Shown here one piece after another: positions 20,583 through 31,504 of a stretch of 64,000 nt of DNA. Every line of letters begins with the position of its first letter. Within the stretch, counting starts at the first letter, position 1. The DNA comes from Shewanella hanedai (GTDB taxonomy: Bacteria > Pseudomonadota > Gammaproteobacteria > Enterobacterales > Shewanellaceae), in NCBI RefSeq assembly GCF_007197645.1, contig NZ_VKGK01000007.1:1-64000 (forward strand). Direction: 5' to 3'. The position numbers were made by a program, and so were the translations under genes. Under the pieces are notes generated by a model that worked only from the letters and a program-made list of their open reading frames with translations, did no database searches and had not been told where the DNA came from.

Positions 20583-21098
20583 ATGGCTGAGAAACGTAAT
20601 ATTTTTCTAGTAGGTCCTATGGGGGCTGGCAAAAGCACTATAGGCCGTCATCTGGCACAGATGCTGCACTTAGAGTTCCACGATTCCGATCAAGAGATTG
20701 AAAGCCGAACAGGTGCGGATATAGCGTGGGTTTTTGATGTCGAAGGCGAAGAGGGTTTCCGCGTTCGTGAAACACAGGTAGTCGCTGATTTAACTGAGAA
20801 GCAAGGTATTGTCTTAGCGACAGGCGGAGGTTCTATTCAGAGCAAAGAGATTCGTAACAATCTTTCAGCTCGTGGAATCGTCGTTTACCTAGAAACAACA
20901 ATTGATAAGCAAGTGGCTCGTACGCAACGAGACAAACGCCGTCCATTGTTACAAGTAGATGATCCAAGAGAAGTTTTGGAAAATCTAGCTGCAACTCGTA
21001 ATCCTTTGTATGAAGAGATTGCAGATGTCATCGTTAAAACCGATGAGCAAAGCGCAAAAGTAGTAGCAAATCAAATTATTGAGCAGTTAGGTTTCTAG
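20583..21098 (+). CDS. aroK: Shikimate kinase I
   Basis: 171-residue P-loop kinase phosphorylating shikimate in aromatic amino acid synthesis. Walker [12 protein letters not shown] (residues 11-21), DSDQEIE (shikimate and Mg site), FRVRE and the TGGGS motif are intact. It heads the conserved aroK-aroB-damX-dam-rpe-gph-trpS gene order; eight bases separate it from aroB. Confidence 0.96.
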   Translation: MAEKRNIFLVGPMGAGKSTIGRHLAQMLHLEFHDSDQEIESRTGADIAWVFDVEGEEGFRVRETQVVADLTEKQGIVLATGGGSIQSKEIRNNLSARGIVVYLETTIDKQVARTQRDKRRPLLQVDDPREVLENLAATRNPLYEEIADVIVKTDEQSAKVVANQIIEQLGF

Positions 21099-21106
21099 GT
21101 GGAAAA

Positions 21107-22183
21107 ATGAAGCAAATTCAGGTTGATCTCGGAGTACGTAGTTATTCCATCGTTATCGGTCAGGATTTGATGAGTTGTAGCGAGCATTTTGCTCGCTTCC
21201 TCCAAGATAAGAAAATTCTAATTGTTACAAATGAAACTATTGCTCCTCTGTATTTAGAGAAGCTAGTATCACAGCTGTCCTCATTCGACTGTGTTGAACC
21301 CGTCATTTTACCCGATGGTGAGCAATACAAGACTTTGGCTCAGATGGATAGCATCTTTACCTCATTACTACAGCAAAACTTAGGCAGAGACACAGTTCTT
21401 GTTGCTTTAGGTGGCGGTGTAGTTGGTGACATGACAGGCTTTGCAGCTGCTAGTTACCAAAGAGGTATCGATTTTATCCAGATCCCTACGACATTATTGG
21501 CGCAAGTCGATTCATCTGTCGGTGGAAAAACTGCCGTAAATCACCCCTTAGGTAAAAATATGATAGGTGCCTTCTATCAGCCTAAATTAGTGGTGGTTGA
21601 TACGGACTGTTTATCTACGTTACCCGTTAAAGAGTTTTCGGCCGGAATGGCTGAAGTTATCAAGTACGGGATTATTTGGGATCACGAGTTTTTTAGCTGG
21701 TTAGAGAATAATGTTGAACGCCTAAAGTCATTAGATGACGAAGCGTTAGCCTATGCTATCGGACGTTGTTGTGAAATTAAAGCTGATGTTGTTGCTCAAG
21801 ATGAAACAGAGCAGGGAGTGCGTGCACTTCTGAATCTGGGTCATACATTTGGGCATGCCATTGAAGCTGAGATGGGCTACGGTGTTTGGCTACATGGCGA
21901 GGCTGTTGCAGCTGGCACGGTACTTGCTGCATCTACCGCAAGCAAGATGGGGTTAATTGATGAGTCAATTGTTTGTCGTATAGTAAAGCTATTCGAGGCA
22001 TTTGATTTACCAGTTTCACCTCCCGATTCGATGAATTTTGAACAATTCATTAAGCATATGCGGCGAGATAAGAAGGTACTTAAAGGTCAAGTCAGATTGA
22101 TTCTTCCTGAGGCTATGGGCCAAGCAGGGATCTATTCTGAAGTGAGCGATGAATTACTGGAAAATGTTATTCGCTGCGCATAG
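21107..22183 (+). CDS. aroB: 3-dehydroquinate synthase
   Basis: 358-residue NAD- and metal-dependent cyclase converting DAHP to 3-dehydroquinate. The NAD-binding [13 protein letters not shown] (near residue 105), [18 protein letters not shown] (near 126), the Zn-binding [12 protein letters not shown] and the LHGEAVA motifs are all present. It lies directly downstream of aroK, so two steps of the shikimate route are coexpressed. Confidence 0.97.
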   Translation: MKQIQVDLGVRSYSIVIGQDLMSCSEHFARFLQDKKILIVTNETIAPLYLEKLVSQLSSFDCVEPVILPDGEQYKTLAQMDSIFTSLLQQNLGRDTVLVALGGGVVGDMTGFAAASYQRGIDFIQIPTTLLAQVDSSVGGKTAVNHPLGKNMIGAFYQPKLVVVDTDCLSTLPVKEFSAGMAEVIKYGIIWDHEFFSWLENNVERLKSLDDEALAYAIGRCCEIKADVVAQDETEQGVRALLNLGHTFGHAIEAEMGYGVWLHGEAVAAGTVLAASTASKMGLIDESIVCRIVKLFEAFDLPVSPPDSMNFEQFIKHMRRDKKVLKGQVRLILPEAMGQAGIYSEVSDELLENVIRCA

Positions 22184-22200
22184 AGTTGTGTGGTGCATGA

Positions 22201-23610
22201 GTGACTTTTAAAGATTCCATTTTATTACCAAGCCAAGAAAACCTGTTACAGAGACTCCAGCATGTCAGTCTCTATAGTGGACAATTGCTCGCTGTTACGG
22301 GGCATAATGGTTCAGGTAAAACAACCTTAATTACCTCCCTAATCAATGAACTCGATGAGTTTAGTTCTGCACTTGTCTTATGCCCAAAGCATTGTGACAA
22401 CAGTGAGATCCGTCGAAAAATATTAGTCCAATTACTCACTGAACCCGTATTTGACGATGAGACCCCTTTACCTGAAACCTTGTTAAGGTATGCAAGTTCG
22501 CTTCCTCAATCTTGTTTTATTGTACTCGACGATGCCGATCATCTTTCTATAGAGCTCATTGCTGAGTGCATTGTGCTTAGTCAGCTCTCAATTCCTGGTA
22601 AGTCTGTTTCTATCACGTTAACGACAACTGAAGAATTCTTTTATCATCTTGTTGAACAACTACCTGAGAGCCATCAAGAGAATCTGCTTTCGATTAATAT
22701 CGAGCCTCTTACAATTGAAGAAAAAGAGGCACTTTACTATACGTTACTGAGTCGAAGTGATCAGGTGCCTTTTACTCCGAGAGAGATCGTCAGAACTCAA
22801 TTAGAAAAACAATCTGGTACGCCACAGGAAGTGGTCAATTTATTGGAGTTGTCTCTTCTCGGGAAAGAGGAGGAGCCTCCAAAACGATCAAAATATAAGT
22901 TAGTTCTTTCAATCTTTTTATTATGTGCTATCGCACTCATTGGCTATTTGTACTTACCTAGTGAAGGAATAGAAGAGCGTAAGCCTAATCCTGAACGTCT
23001 AGTCATGGAGACTCCGAGTAAAGCGAACTGGCTGGCAGAGTATGGTGAAAACCTTTTAGTTGGTAGCGACCTAGAGAAGCATGCCTTATTTGCTGGTGGG
23101 CAAAACATCATAGATAGTTTGATGACTTCAACGCTCGGACCGCTAATGGAAGGTGTGATTCCTAGACAAAGTGAGTTAGTCCTAAATAAAACTGTAGAAG
23201 AAGTCGCTGATTTGCCGTCGACGGAAATGGATAAGGTTGAGGTTTTTGAAGGACTAAATAAGATAACGTCAACTGAGTTGCTCTCAGAAGACAAGGTTGA
23301 GCATGAGGTTGAACAGCAAGCTTCCCAATCTTGGCCTAAAGGTTTTACGTTGCAGCTAGCTAGCGTTAAGAAGCTAGAATCTTTAAATAACGTACTAAAA
23401 CGTTTTGATGATGAGCAAGATCTTGTCGTGGCCCGTAACGGTAACGTGTGGGTTGTTTTGGTTGGCAAGTATGCCAATATGAATCTTGCTCGTATAAAGT
23501 CTAAGCAGATGGTTGTGAAATATCAGTTTACTGCCCCTTGGATCCGACAATGGAAAGATTTAACGGGTTATCAGATACAAGATGCTCTTCCAGCTCGTGA
23601 TATTCCTTGA
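22201..23610 (+). CDS. damX: DamX-like protein: AAA ATPase domain, membrane segment and SPOR domain
   Basis: 469 residues. An N-terminal AAA-type ATPase has Walker A GHNGSGKT (near residue 34) and a Walker B-like CFIVLDDAD (near 112). One membrane segment follows at ~238-257 (LVLSIFLLCAIALIGYLYL). The periplasmic C-terminus ends in a SPOR domain (~residues 380-455, GFTLQLASVKKLESLNNVL) that binds denuded peptidoglycan at the septum. The GTG at 22201 is the first possible start after an in-frame stop; no strong ribosome binding site is seen. The position between aroB and dam matches damX; the ATPase half is common in marine gammaproteobacteria but absent from E. coli DamX. Confidence 0.85.
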   Translation: MTFKDSILLPSQENLLQRLQHVSLYSGQLLAVTGHNGSGKTTLITSLINELDEFSSALVLCPKHCDNSEIRRKILVQLLTEPVFDDETPLPETLLRYASSLPQSCFIVLDDADHLSIELIAECIVLSQLSIPGKSVSITLTTTEEFFYHLVEQLPESHQENLLSINIEPLTIEEKEALYYTLLSRSDQVPFTPREIVRTQLEKQSGTPQEVVNLLELSLLGKEEEPPKRSKYKLVLSIFLLCAIALIGYLYLPSEGIEERKPNPERLVMETPSKANWLAEYGENLLVGSDLEKHALFAGGQNIIDSLMTSTLGPLMEGVIPRQSELVLNKTVEEVADLPSTEMDKVEVFEGLNKITSTELLSEDKVEHEVEQQASQSWPKGFTLQLASVKKLESLNNVLKRFDDEQDLVVARNGNVWVVLVGKYANMNLARIKSKQMVVKYQFTAPWIRQWKDLTGYQIQDALPARDIP

Positions 23611-23662
23611 TAAAGAGAGTACAATCGATGACTTCTTTTTTCTTGGTATTCAATCAATTTAG

Positions 23663-24502
23663 ATGAGCAAAAAACAGAGAGCCTTTCTTAAGTGGGCGGG
23701 TGGTAAATTTAAACTGATTGAAGCTCTGACCGAGCACTTACCTGAAGGCCAACGTTTGGTTGAGCCTTTTGTTGGGGCAGGTTCAGTCTTTTTGAATACT
23801 GATTATCCAAGCTATTTGCTATGTGATATCAATCAAGATCTTATTAACCTTTATAAGATTGTACAGAAAGATCCTGAGCAGTATATTGCAGCGGCGAAAG
23901 CTCTGTTTGTTCCAGAGATGAATGAAAAAGAAGCGTATTATAGAATTCGTGCAGAATTTAATTTAAGCACGGATCCCTTCCTTCGCTCAGTCTACTTCCT
24001 CTATATGAATCGTCATGGTTTTAACGGTTTATGTCGATATAACCGTAAAGGCGGGTTTAATGTCCCCTTTGGTTCTTACAAGAAGCCTTATTTCCCAGAG
24101 AAAGAGATCTATGCTTTTTCTGAAAAAGCCCAAAGAGCAGAATTCAAATGTATTGGGTACGAAGAAGCATTTGAGCTGACTCGCGCTGGGGATGTTGTTT
24201 ATTGCGATCCGCCATATGCACCACTTTCAACCACCGCCAGTTTTACGACTTATGTTGGCACAGGCTTTAGTCTGGACGATCAAGCTCTGTTGGCGCGCAA
24301 GTCTCGTCACACAGCGATAGATAGAGGCTTTCCTGTCTTGATCAGTAATCATGATATTCCACTGACTAGAGAACTTTATCACGGTGCGACATTCTCGACG
24401 ATACAGGTTCAACGAAACATCAGCCGAAAGGGGAGTTCGCGTAAGAAAGTGGATGAACTGATGGCACTTTATGATGAAAGTTACCACAGTGAGAATGACT
24501 GA
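23663..24502 (+). CDS. dam: DNA adenine methylase (GATC)
   Basis: 279-residue alpha-group N6-adenine methyltransferase expected to act on GATC. SAM-binding motif I is at FLKWAGGKFKL (near residue 8) and VEPFVGAGSVF, and the catalytic DPPY is at CDPPYAPLS (near residue 180). It has the usual size and sits in the aroKB-damX-dam-rpe order. In this lineage Dam supports mismatch repair and replication timing. Confidence 0.96.
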   Translation: MSKKQRAFLKWAGGKFKLIEALTEHLPEGQRLVEPFVGAGSVFLNTDYPSYLLCDINQDLINLYKIVQKDPEQYIAAAKALFVPEMNEKEAYYRIRAEFNLSTDPFLRSVYFLYMNRHGFNGLCRYNRKGGFNVPFGSYKKPYFPEKEIYAFSEKAQRAEFKCIGYEEAFELTRAGDVVYCDPPYAPLSTTASFTTYVGTGFSLDDQALLARKSRHTAIDRGFPVLISNHDIPLTRELYHGATFSTIQVQRNISRKGSSRKKVDELMALYDESYHSEND

Positions 24503-24545
24503 TATCTTAGTTTGATTAGATATTGATTACTGAGAAATTAAGCGT

Positions 24546-24731
24546 TTAAGCAAGCACTTGCTTAACGATGAACAGAAGAGTGGCGACGAAGATAACGGCT
24601 AATACTATGCCCATAACGATAAACGGGACTGGGGAGTTTGTTTTAAAGTCGCGCTGTCTGTTTTTTTCACTTTGTACGCCAAGAAATGCGGCAAGGGTAC
24701 TTGAAAATAAGCGCCAAACTTGATTTAACAT
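24546..24731 (-). CDS. DUF2970 small membrane protein
   Basis: 61 residues. The N-terminal amphipathic part contains the family pattern LAAFLGVQSEKNRQRDF (residues ~13-29), and a single membrane helix fills residues ~35-58. This matches DUF2970, a small inner-membrane family of unknown function in proteobacteria. Its ATG overlaps the stop of the secreted protein gene upstream (TAATG), so the two form a small minus-strand operon convergent with dam. Confidence 0.8.
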   Translation of the reverse strand: MLNQVWRLFSSTLAAFLGVQSEKNRQRDFKTNSPVPFIVMGIVLAVIFVATLLFIVKQVLA

Positions 24732-25087
24732 TAAAGCGTATTTTTGTTGCTGTTTTTAAGGTTTACATCATCGAGTGGACTGTCAGTGTGGCCATAAAGT
24801 AGTTCTAATAGATCGACGAAGTGTAGTTGGTTAGACCGGCTACTGCCACTAAACCAATTTGCCCAATTTAGTTCTTTAGACTGACGAGCACAGCGGTTAC
24901 CTGGGTGGCTTGCTGGCAGAGATGAGTTGTAGTTAGCGGTAGATTCTGTTGAGCAAACGCAGGCAGAAGCTGTTTCAGACGTAGATATACTTTGAGCACC
25001 CACAGCAGTAAGGGCAACAAGTATCGCCGAAGTCGCTAGAAACGCCGCAGGCTTAGCACCCACTATTCGCTTTTTACCACTTATCAT
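24731..25087 (-). CDS. Hypothetical secreted protein upstream of DUF2970
   Basis: 118 residues from the ATG at 25087, which has AGGGAAG at good spacing; the frame stays open 12 codons further upstream without such a site. It has a basic N-terminus (MISGKKRIVGAK) followed by a hydrophobic segment (~residues 15-32), which reads as a signal peptide or anchor. The mature part has a Cys pair (ACVCST) and one further Cys (NRCARQ), and a polar C-terminus. I do not recognise a family. Translational coupling with the DUF2970 gene suggests a joint envelope role. Confidence 0.6.
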   Translation of the reverse strand: MISGKKRIVGAKPAAFLATSAILVALTAVGAQSISTSETASACVCSTESTANYNSSLPASHPGNRCARQSKELNWANWFSGSSRSNQLHFVDLLELLYGHTDSPLDDVNLKNSNKNTL

Positions 25088-25296
25088 TTTATCTTCCCTT
25101 ATAAAACAAACCCAACAGAACACCTAATTATAGCAAAATAGATTACATTTTAAACACCATTTTTAACTTATTCATAATATCGTATAAAGGCATGATTTAT
25201 TTCATCAGATTATGACTAAATGAGGGGTAAGCCCTAGAGGCTTATGTTTTCAGGAGGTAGAATAGTGTACTTCTTAGACATCATTGTGAGTATGTT

Positions 25297-25971
25297 ATGC
25301 GTCCATTTCTTATCGCTCCATCTATTTTATCAGCAGACTTTGCCCGTTTAGGTGAAGATGTTGATGCAGTCCTTAAAGCCGGTGCCGATGTGGTTCACTT
25401 TGATGTAATGGACAATCATTATGTTCCCAATCTGACTATTGGTCCCATGGTATGCCAAGCATTACGTGATTATGGCGTTACTGCAGATATTGATGTTCAT
25501 CTTATGGTAAAGCCAGTTGATCGCATTATTCCTGACTTCGCAAAAGCTGGTGCAACTATTATCACCTTCCACCCAGAAGCCAGTGAGCATGTTGATAGAA
25601 GCCTACAGTTAATCAAAGAGTCAGGTTGTAAAGCGGGACTAGTATTTAATCCTGGAACGCCTCTGCATTATTTAGATCATGTCATGGACAAGCTTGATGT
25701 CATTCTACTGATGTCAGTTAACCCAGGTTTTGGTGGTCAGTCTTTTATTCCTTCTACGCTGGATAAACTACGTCAAGTTCGTAAGTTGATTAATGACAGC
25801 GGTTTTGATATCCGTCTAGAGGTTGATGGTGGTGTGAAGGTCGATAATATCGCTGAAATAGCGGCTGCTGGTGCGGATATGTTTGTGGCGGGATCTGCCA
25901 TCTTTAGCCAACCTGACTATAAGACTGTGATTGATGAGATGCGCAGCGAGCTTGCCAGCACAGAGTCTTAA
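25297..25971 (+). CDS. rpe: Ribulose-phosphate 3-epimerase
   Basis: 224-residue TIM-barrel enzyme interconverting ribulose 5-phosphate and xylulose 5-phosphate. The metal and catalytic motifs are intact: [12 protein letters not shown] (near residue 9), [13 protein letters not shown] (near 33), [15 protein letters not shown] (near 140) and EVDGGV (near 175). Three bases separate it from gph. Confidence 0.96.
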   Translation: MRPFLIAPSILSADFARLGEDVDAVLKAGADVVHFDVMDNHYVPNLTIGPMVCQALRDYGVTADIDVHLMVKPVDRIIPDFAKAGATIITFHPEASEHVDRSLQLIKESGCKAGLVFNPGTPLHYLDHVMDKLDVILLMSVNPGFGGQSFIPSTLDKLRQVRKLINDSGFDIRLEVDGGVKVDNIAEIAAAGADMFVAGSAIFSQPDYKTVIDEMRSELASTES

Positions 25972-25974
25972 TTC

Positions 25975-26682
25975 ATGAATTCCTGGGACAAGCTTAAAGC
26001 GATTGCATTTGATCTCGATGGGACGCTTATCGATAGTGCACCAGATCTTATCGCGGCAACTCAAGGTGCGCTTAAGGAGCTTTCACTACCGAGTTGTAGT
26101 GAGCAGCAAGTGAGATCTTGGATAGGCAACGGGGCTAAGGTGTTAATGCAAAGAGCATTAACTCACTCTTTAAGCGAACCTGTGAGCCAAGATGTACTCG
26201 ACAATGCCATGCCCGTTTTTATGCGGCATTATGAAGCAAACCTGCAGCAACATAGCCAGCTTTACCCTGGTGTGTTAGAGGTACTTGCAAAATTAAGTGA
26301 GCTTGGGTATTCCATGGCAGTTGTGACTAATAAACCTCATCGTTTTGCGGTGCCATTATTGGCAGCTTTCAATATAGGCCATCACTTTACAGAGGTGTTG
26401 GGCGGCGATTCTCTTGAGAAGATGAAGCCAGATCCCTTACCGTTAACGCACCTTCTTGCTAAGTGGCAACTCGCTCCTGAAGTCCTTTTGATGGTGGGTG
26501 ACTCTAAAAATGACATTTTAGCCGCAAAAGCAGCGGGTATTAGCTCGATAGGCTTGACCTATGGGTACAACTACGGTGAAGATATCGGACTAAGCAGTCC
26601 AGACGCCGTCTGTGAACAGTTTTGTGACATCTTAAAATTCGTGAATAATAGTGTAAGAGTAATGGAGCATGAGAGCGTATGA
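25975..26682 (+). CDS. gph: Phosphoglycolate phosphatase
   Basis: 235-residue HAD-superfamily hydrolase removing phosphate from 2-phosphoglycolate, which arises from repair of oxidised DNA ends. The HAD motif [14 protein letters not shown] has the nucleophile near residue 14; VTNKP (motif II), and VGDSKND near residue 170 (motif IV) are present. Its stop overlaps the trpS start by four bases (ATGA). Confidence 0.94.
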   Translation: MNSWDKLKAIAFDLDGTLIDSAPDLIAATQGALKELSLPSCSEQQVRSWIGNGAKVLMQRALTHSLSEPVSQDVLDNAMPVFMRHYEANLQQHSQLYPGVLEVLAKLSELGYSMAVVTNKPHRFAVPLLAAFNIGHHFTEVLGGDSLEKMKPDPLPLTHLLAKWQLAPEVLLMVGDSKNDILAAKAAGISSIGLTYGYNYGEDIGLSSPDAVCEQFCDILKFVNNSVRVMEHESV

Positions 26683-27686
26683 CTAACCCAGTAAAACCCA
26701 TAGTACTTAGCGGTGCACAACCGTCAGGTGAGCTGACCATAGGCAATTACATGGGCGCATTAAGGCAGTGGGTAGCCATGCAAGATAGCCATGATTGTCT
26801 TTACTGCGTCGTTGATCTTCATGCGATCACAGTAAGGCAAGATCCTAAGCTTCTTAGAGAAGCTTGTTTAGACACACTAGCACTGTATTTAGCATGTGGT
26901 GTCGACCCGAAAAAAAGCACTGTGTTTATTCAATCACAGGTACCTCAGCACACTCAACTAGGTTGGGCATTAAACTGTTATGCTCAGATGGGTGAGCTAA
27001 ATCGGATGACCCAGTTTAAAGATAAATCGCAAAAGCATGCGAGTAATATCAACGTTGGCTTGTTTGCTTACCCTGTTCTTATGGCTGCAGATATTTTGTT
27101 ATATCAAGCCAATGAGATCCCAGTAGGTCAAGATCAGAAGCAACACCTTGAGTTAACGCGTGATATCGCGACTCGCTTTAACAATGCCTATGGTGACACA
27201 TTCACGATTCCAGAGCCTTTTATCCCAGAACATGGTGCTAAGGTGATGTCGCTGCAAGATCCGTTGAAAAAGATGTCAAAATCTGATGATAACCGTAACA
27301 ATGTGATCGGATTGCTTGAAGATCCTAAAAAGATCTTAAAGAAGATCAAGAAAGCCGTAACCGATGGTGATGAGCCACCTGTGGTACGTTTTGATACTCA
27401 AAACAAGCCTGGTGTTTCTAACTTATTAAGCTTGATGTCGGGCGTGTCTGGCAAGAGCATTGCGGGTCTTGAAGCTGAGTTTGAAGGCAAGATGTATGGT
27501 CATCTTAAGGTGGCAACAGGTGAAGCAGTCGTCGCAATGATAGAGCCTTTACAGGCTAGATATCGTGAGTTTAGAGAAGATCAAACTTTCCTAAATCAAG
27601 TCATGAAAGATGGTGCAGAAAAAGCCCAAGCACGTGCTGAAGTGACGGTGAAGAAAGTATATGAGAAAATTGGATTGTTAGTATAA
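26679..27686 (+). CDS. trpS: Tryptophanyl-tRNA synthetase
   Basis: 335-residue class I tRNA synthetase charging tRNA-Trp. The HIGH-like motif is [12 protein letters not shown] (near residue 15) and the KMSKS loop is KKMSKSDDN (near 198). Normal length. Last gene of the aroK-to-trpS group, followed by a terminator. Confidence 0.96.
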   Translation: MTNPVKPIVLSGAQPSGELTIGNYMGALRQWVAMQDSHDCLYCVVDLHAITVRQDPKLLREACLDTLALYLACGVDPKKSTVFIQSQVPQHTQLGWALNCYAQMGELNRMTQFKDKSQKHASNINVGLFAYPVLMAADILLYQANEIPVGQDQKQHLELTRDIATRFNNAYGDTFTIPEPFIPEHGAKVMSLQDPLKKMSKSDDNRNNVIGLLEDPKKILKKIKKAVTDGDEPPVVRFDTQNKPGVSNLLSLMSGVSGKSIAGLEAEFEGKMYGHLKVATGEAVVAMIEPLQARYREFREDQTFLNQVMKDGAEKAQARAEVTVKKVYEKIGLLV

Positions 27687-27713
27687 CGACTTATTAATAT
27701 CTGTTTTCAGTTC

Positions 27714-27741
27714 AGAAAAGCCGACGTTTGTCGGCTTTTCT
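27714..27741. terminator. Bidirectional terminator between trpS and dolP
   Basis: AGAAAAGCCGAC pairs perfectly with GTCGGCTTTTCT around GTTT. It serves the convergent trpS and dolP genes. Confidence 0.85.
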
Positions 27742-27797
27742 GTGTCAGAACACTTGTTGAAGATTATACCATAGACGATATAAAACCTTCGTTGTGT

Positions 27798-28370
27798 CTA
27801 GGAGCTGGGTGACTCAAATACCTTAATGACTTTTCTCACTCCCGCAGTATTACGGGTGACGTCTACGGCTAGATCGGCTTGATCTCTAGGGACAACCCCG
27901 AGTAGGAAAACTTCGCCATTTTCAGTGATCACTTTAATACGTGTTGTATCTAAATTATCCGTGTTCAACATGCGAGTTTTTACCTTGGTTGTTATCCAAG
28001 TGTCGTTGCTGCGAGTCGTAAAAGAGGTCGGGTTACCTATGCGGATTTGGTTATGAATTTTGCCACCGAGTTTGAGGGTCTGCACGGTGCGAATGGCCTT
28101 ATCCCTTAACATTGAATTAGGTGACTGGCCTATCATCAGCACATTACCATTCATGACAACCCCTGTGATATTTGCTTGATTCTTCACATCTTCTAATGCT
28201 GCCAGTTCACTGGCTATCTGAAAATCAGCGTTAGTATCATCGAGCTGAGTCGAAAAACTGCGCTCATCATTGACCATCATCGCGCCACCAACTGCACCGA
28301 CCATAACGGCACCAGCACAGCCTTGTAGCATCAATATGACAGCGATTAGCGAGAGCGTTTTTATCATCAT
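27798..28370 (-). CDS. dolP: BON-domain outer-membrane lipoprotein DolP (YraP)
   Basis: 190-residue lipoprotein. The signal ends with the lipobox LQGC (Cys ~17) and is followed by a glycine-rich stretch (AVMVGAVGGAMM). Two BON domains follow: residues ~45-110 and ~118-185 (TKVKTRMLNTD; VFLLGVVPRDQADLAVDV). DolP sits at the outer membrane and division site, binds anionic lipid and supports envelope integrity. Downstream of diaA and yraN, as in E. coli. Confidence 0.9.
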   Translation of the reverse strand: MMIKTLSLIAVILMLQGCAGAVMVGAVGGAMMVNDERSFSTQLDDTNADFQIASELAALEDVKNQANITGVVMNGNVLMIGQSPNSMLRDKAIRTVQTLKLGGKIHNQIRIGNPTSFTTRSNDTWITTKVKTRMLNTDNLDTTRIKVITENGEVFLLGVVPRDQADLAVDVTRNTAGVRKVIKVFESPSS

Positions 28371-28482
28371 AATTGTCCAAAAGGTGAAGTGATTGCTTGC
28401 TGCTAATGGATCAAGCGAGCAAAACTTTGATGAGTAGCACCGGCTTAGTTGGCGGTACTACTCACGTGTTTATAGCGTCAGA

Positions 28483-29076
<594 letters not shown>

Positions 29077-29152
29077 TCAATCCTTCATTGTAAATCTGGT
29101 GTTATCATGCCATAAGTTGTTAAATACTGAAGGCACAAATCATTAAATTTGC

Positions 29153-29503
29153 TTAAAAAGCGTTGGTTAGCCACTGTACTTGGCCCGCATCAATTGCAAT
29201 AAGATCGAATCGACAAACTGTATCGATCTTATTTCTCTGTATATAGTGCTCTGCAGCGCGTCTAAGTCGACGAATTTGAGCTGCACTTAACGCATTTATT
29301 GCGCCACCATACTGAGATTTTGAGCGATATTTTACTTCAATAAATATCCACTCTTTGCCATCTTTCATGACAAGGTCTATCTCACCAAACTTATATCGAA
29401 CATTGGCCTCTACAAAACTAAGACCTTGTTCGATCAAATAGTTCATCGCCAGATTTTCACCTGCCTGACCATGTGCTCTTGGGATTTGGTTTTTATTATC
29501 CAT
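29153..29503 (-). CDS. yraN: UPF0102 (YraN) predicted nuclease-like protein
   Basis: 116-residue protein of the YraN family with a PD-(D/E)XK-like core: [10 protein letters not shown] then WIFIEVKYR (residues ~41-60) and the N-terminal GENLAMNYL. Biochemical role not established; a role with Holliday junctions or R-loops has been suggested by the fold. Nine bases separate it from lpoA upstream. Confidence 0.9.
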   Translation of the reverse strand: MDNKNQIPRAHGQAGENLAMNYLIEQGLSFVEANVRYKFGEIDLVMKDGKEWIFIEVKYRSKSQYGGAINALSAAQIRRLRRAAEHYIQRNKIDTVCRFDLIAIDAGQVQWLTNAF

Positions 29504-29512
29504 GTTAACCCA

Positions 29513-31417
29513 TCATTGAGGGCGTAAGCTGCCTCTTTGGTAGCGTCCCCAGCTGAGCTGTCTGTTCACCGTGCCATCGGGCGACACTGATAACATACCG
29601 CTTCTTCCTGAGAACTGGTAACCAGGTAATGCGCGCATTTGGGCTAATTTCCCAACTAGCTCAAGTGCGTCATATCCCATGATATAAAGACGTTTCTGGC
29701 CATAGCTCCATGTTGGCCATAAAGACTCAACTAACTTGGCTTCAGGGCTATCAGTTAACAACCAAGGGATGTCACTGATGTTAAGGTTATTCAGTTCTAA
29801 TGCTGTATTTCTTGAGCTGTCTTCTACTCGGCTTCTGCTACTGGCATAAAGAGGGACTGGTTCGGCAAAAACGCTGAAGTTAACATCAATAAAAGGTTTT
29901 AATAGAGGCAAGTCGTGATTGCCTGAAATCATATAGATGGCATCGATGTCGCGTCTAGATCTAAAGTCGGCTTCAACTTTATTACCAATAAGCGCTTTTA
30001 TGCGGGCAATGCGCTCCTTGCTATCGATAACGCCCAATGATTTTTGCACTGTGACTTTCATTTTGTCACCGGGATCATACAAGTGCACTTCAGCAGGCTT
30101 TTGAGTCAGCTCGGTCCATTTTGCGTTAAAGCTTTCAGCCATCCGTTTACCAATGGAATTATTGCTGGCCAATATCAGCGGGTTCACTATGCCATCAGCA
30201 AAAAGCTTATCTGCAGCATCACTGGCCTCATTGGCTGGTGACAGGGCAAAATAGAAAGTTTCATCATTGGGAGTAAACTCATCCACATGATTTAGATAGA
30301 GCTGTGGGACTTGATTTGGAATATAGCCAGGCTCGATACTCACTGGTATCTCAATGCCTTCGGTTACCAGTCCTGCATTGAGTGGCTCTGGTGTTTCAGC
30401 GGCTAATGTCGGTTGCTGTAACTGTTCAACTTCAGATTGAAACAAGGGGCCAATGATGAACTCAGCACCGGCAGACATCGCCTGCTCATAAGCTATTTTT
30501 GCACCTTTAGCCGTGTCGAAAAAGTTAATCGATACATTGCTGTCAGGGTTACTTAAGTAGCGTGACATGATGCCCTGTTTAACCGTGCTGGCAACAGAGG
30601 CTCTTTTGCCACTTAATGGCAGTAACACTGCAATGTTTTTAGGCTGGTAAGGTTTGGTATTCAGCGCTTTTTCAAGATCTGTTGGTAATTTTATCGCACC
30701 AGGATGCGTCGGGTTTTCATGCTGCCAATTTCCGAGATGCTGCACGAGCTCACTTGGGTTAATCGCATAGTGCTTGGCAATATAAGCGAGTTGTAACCAA
30801 CCAGCAAAAATAGGAGTAGAAGTGTCTTGGCTAAAGTTGAGTAGCGTCTGCTCATGCATAGGTTGCAATATACGCCAGATTTTATCGTTAACCTCGCTCG
30901 CTTCTGCCATCGGCAGATATGCACTCAACAAACTGAGTTGCCTAGCCTGCTCAATTGGCTGCTTGGTGGCTTGATAAAGACGGGCTTTAAATTGGTAATA
31001 CGCCACCATCTGCCAATCCGCTAATTTCCACTGAGCCGGGTAATTAAGCTCTCGCAAGGCATCATCATAAGTTGAAGTCAGCTCTAACACTCTTGCTTTG
31101 AGGTATTTATGCTCCGCTAGCAACTCAGTGTTCTGACCTAAATCATTCTCAACTGACTTTAATGTCTTAGTTGCAGCGCTGGCATCACCTTCATTAATAA
31201 AGGCGTGTGCGGCAAGCAGCAGATAACGAGTACGTTGCTCAGTACTGTCGGCATTTGCTGCCTGAGTCAGGTAATCTGCGGGTTGCAGGCTAGCACTCAC
31301 CAAGGAAACCTGGGTCTGTTTCGGTTTTTCAGGTGCAGGAGTGGTCCCACAACCGAACAAAACAGTGGTTAAAACCCCAATAGAAATTAATTTAGTTGTA
31401 TTCAGTCTTTTCAACAC
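29513..31417 (-). CDS. lpoA: Outer-membrane lipoprotein LpoA, activator of PBP1a
   Basis: 634-residue LppC/LpoA lipoprotein. The signal ends with lipobox LFGC (Cys ~23). The N-terminal half is TPR-like helical (residues ~45-250), and the C-terminal half is a periplasmic-binding-protein-like domain (from ~262, IAVLLPLSGKRASVA; IIGPLFQSEV). It reaches from the outer membrane through the peptidoglycan to stimulate the PBP1a transpeptidase; that enzyme is encoded at 12795-15338. Divergent from rsmI. Confidence 0.93.
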   Translation of the reverse strand: MLKRLNTTKLISIGVLTTVLFGCGTTPAPEKPKQTQVSLVSASLQPADYLTQAANADSTEQRTRYLLLAAHAFINEGDASAATKTLKSVENDLGQNTELLAEHKYLKARVLELTSTYDDALRELNYPAQWKLADWQMVAYYQFKARLYQATKQPIEQARQLSLLSAYLPMAEASEVNDKIWRILQPMHEQTLLNFSQDTSTPIFAGWLQLAYIAKHYAINPSELVQHLGNWQHENPTHPGAIKLPTDLEKALNTKPYQPKNIAVLLPLSGKRASVASTVKQGIMSRYLSNPDSNVSINFFDTAKGAKIAYEQAMSAGAEFIIGPLFQSEVEQLQQPTLAAETPEPLNAGLVTEGIEIPVSIEPGYIPNQVPQLYLNHVDEFTPNDETFYFALSPANEASDAADKLFADGIVNPLILASNNSIGKRMAESFNAKWTELTQKPAEVHLYDPGDKMKVTVQKSLGVIDSKERIARIKALIGNKVEADFRSRRDIDAIYMISGNHDLPLLKPFIDVNFSVFAEPVPLYASSRSRVEDSSRNTALELNNLNISDIPWLLTDSPEAKLVESLWPTWSYGQKRLYIMGYDALELVGKLAQMRALPGYQFSGRSGMLSVSPDGTVNRQLSWGRYQRGSLRPQ

Positions 31418-31504
31418 AGGTCTTCACTCTGGTAAGATGCTACCACTAGTTTAACCTTCTCTTACGCTTGACGAAAGTCTTGTGGTAGCCAAACCGAGGT
31501 AGAT

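Noticed and set aside
22944-23477. 177-codon minus-strand frame inside damX
   Set aside because: Long but serine-rich and antisense to a supported gene in a conserved cluster.
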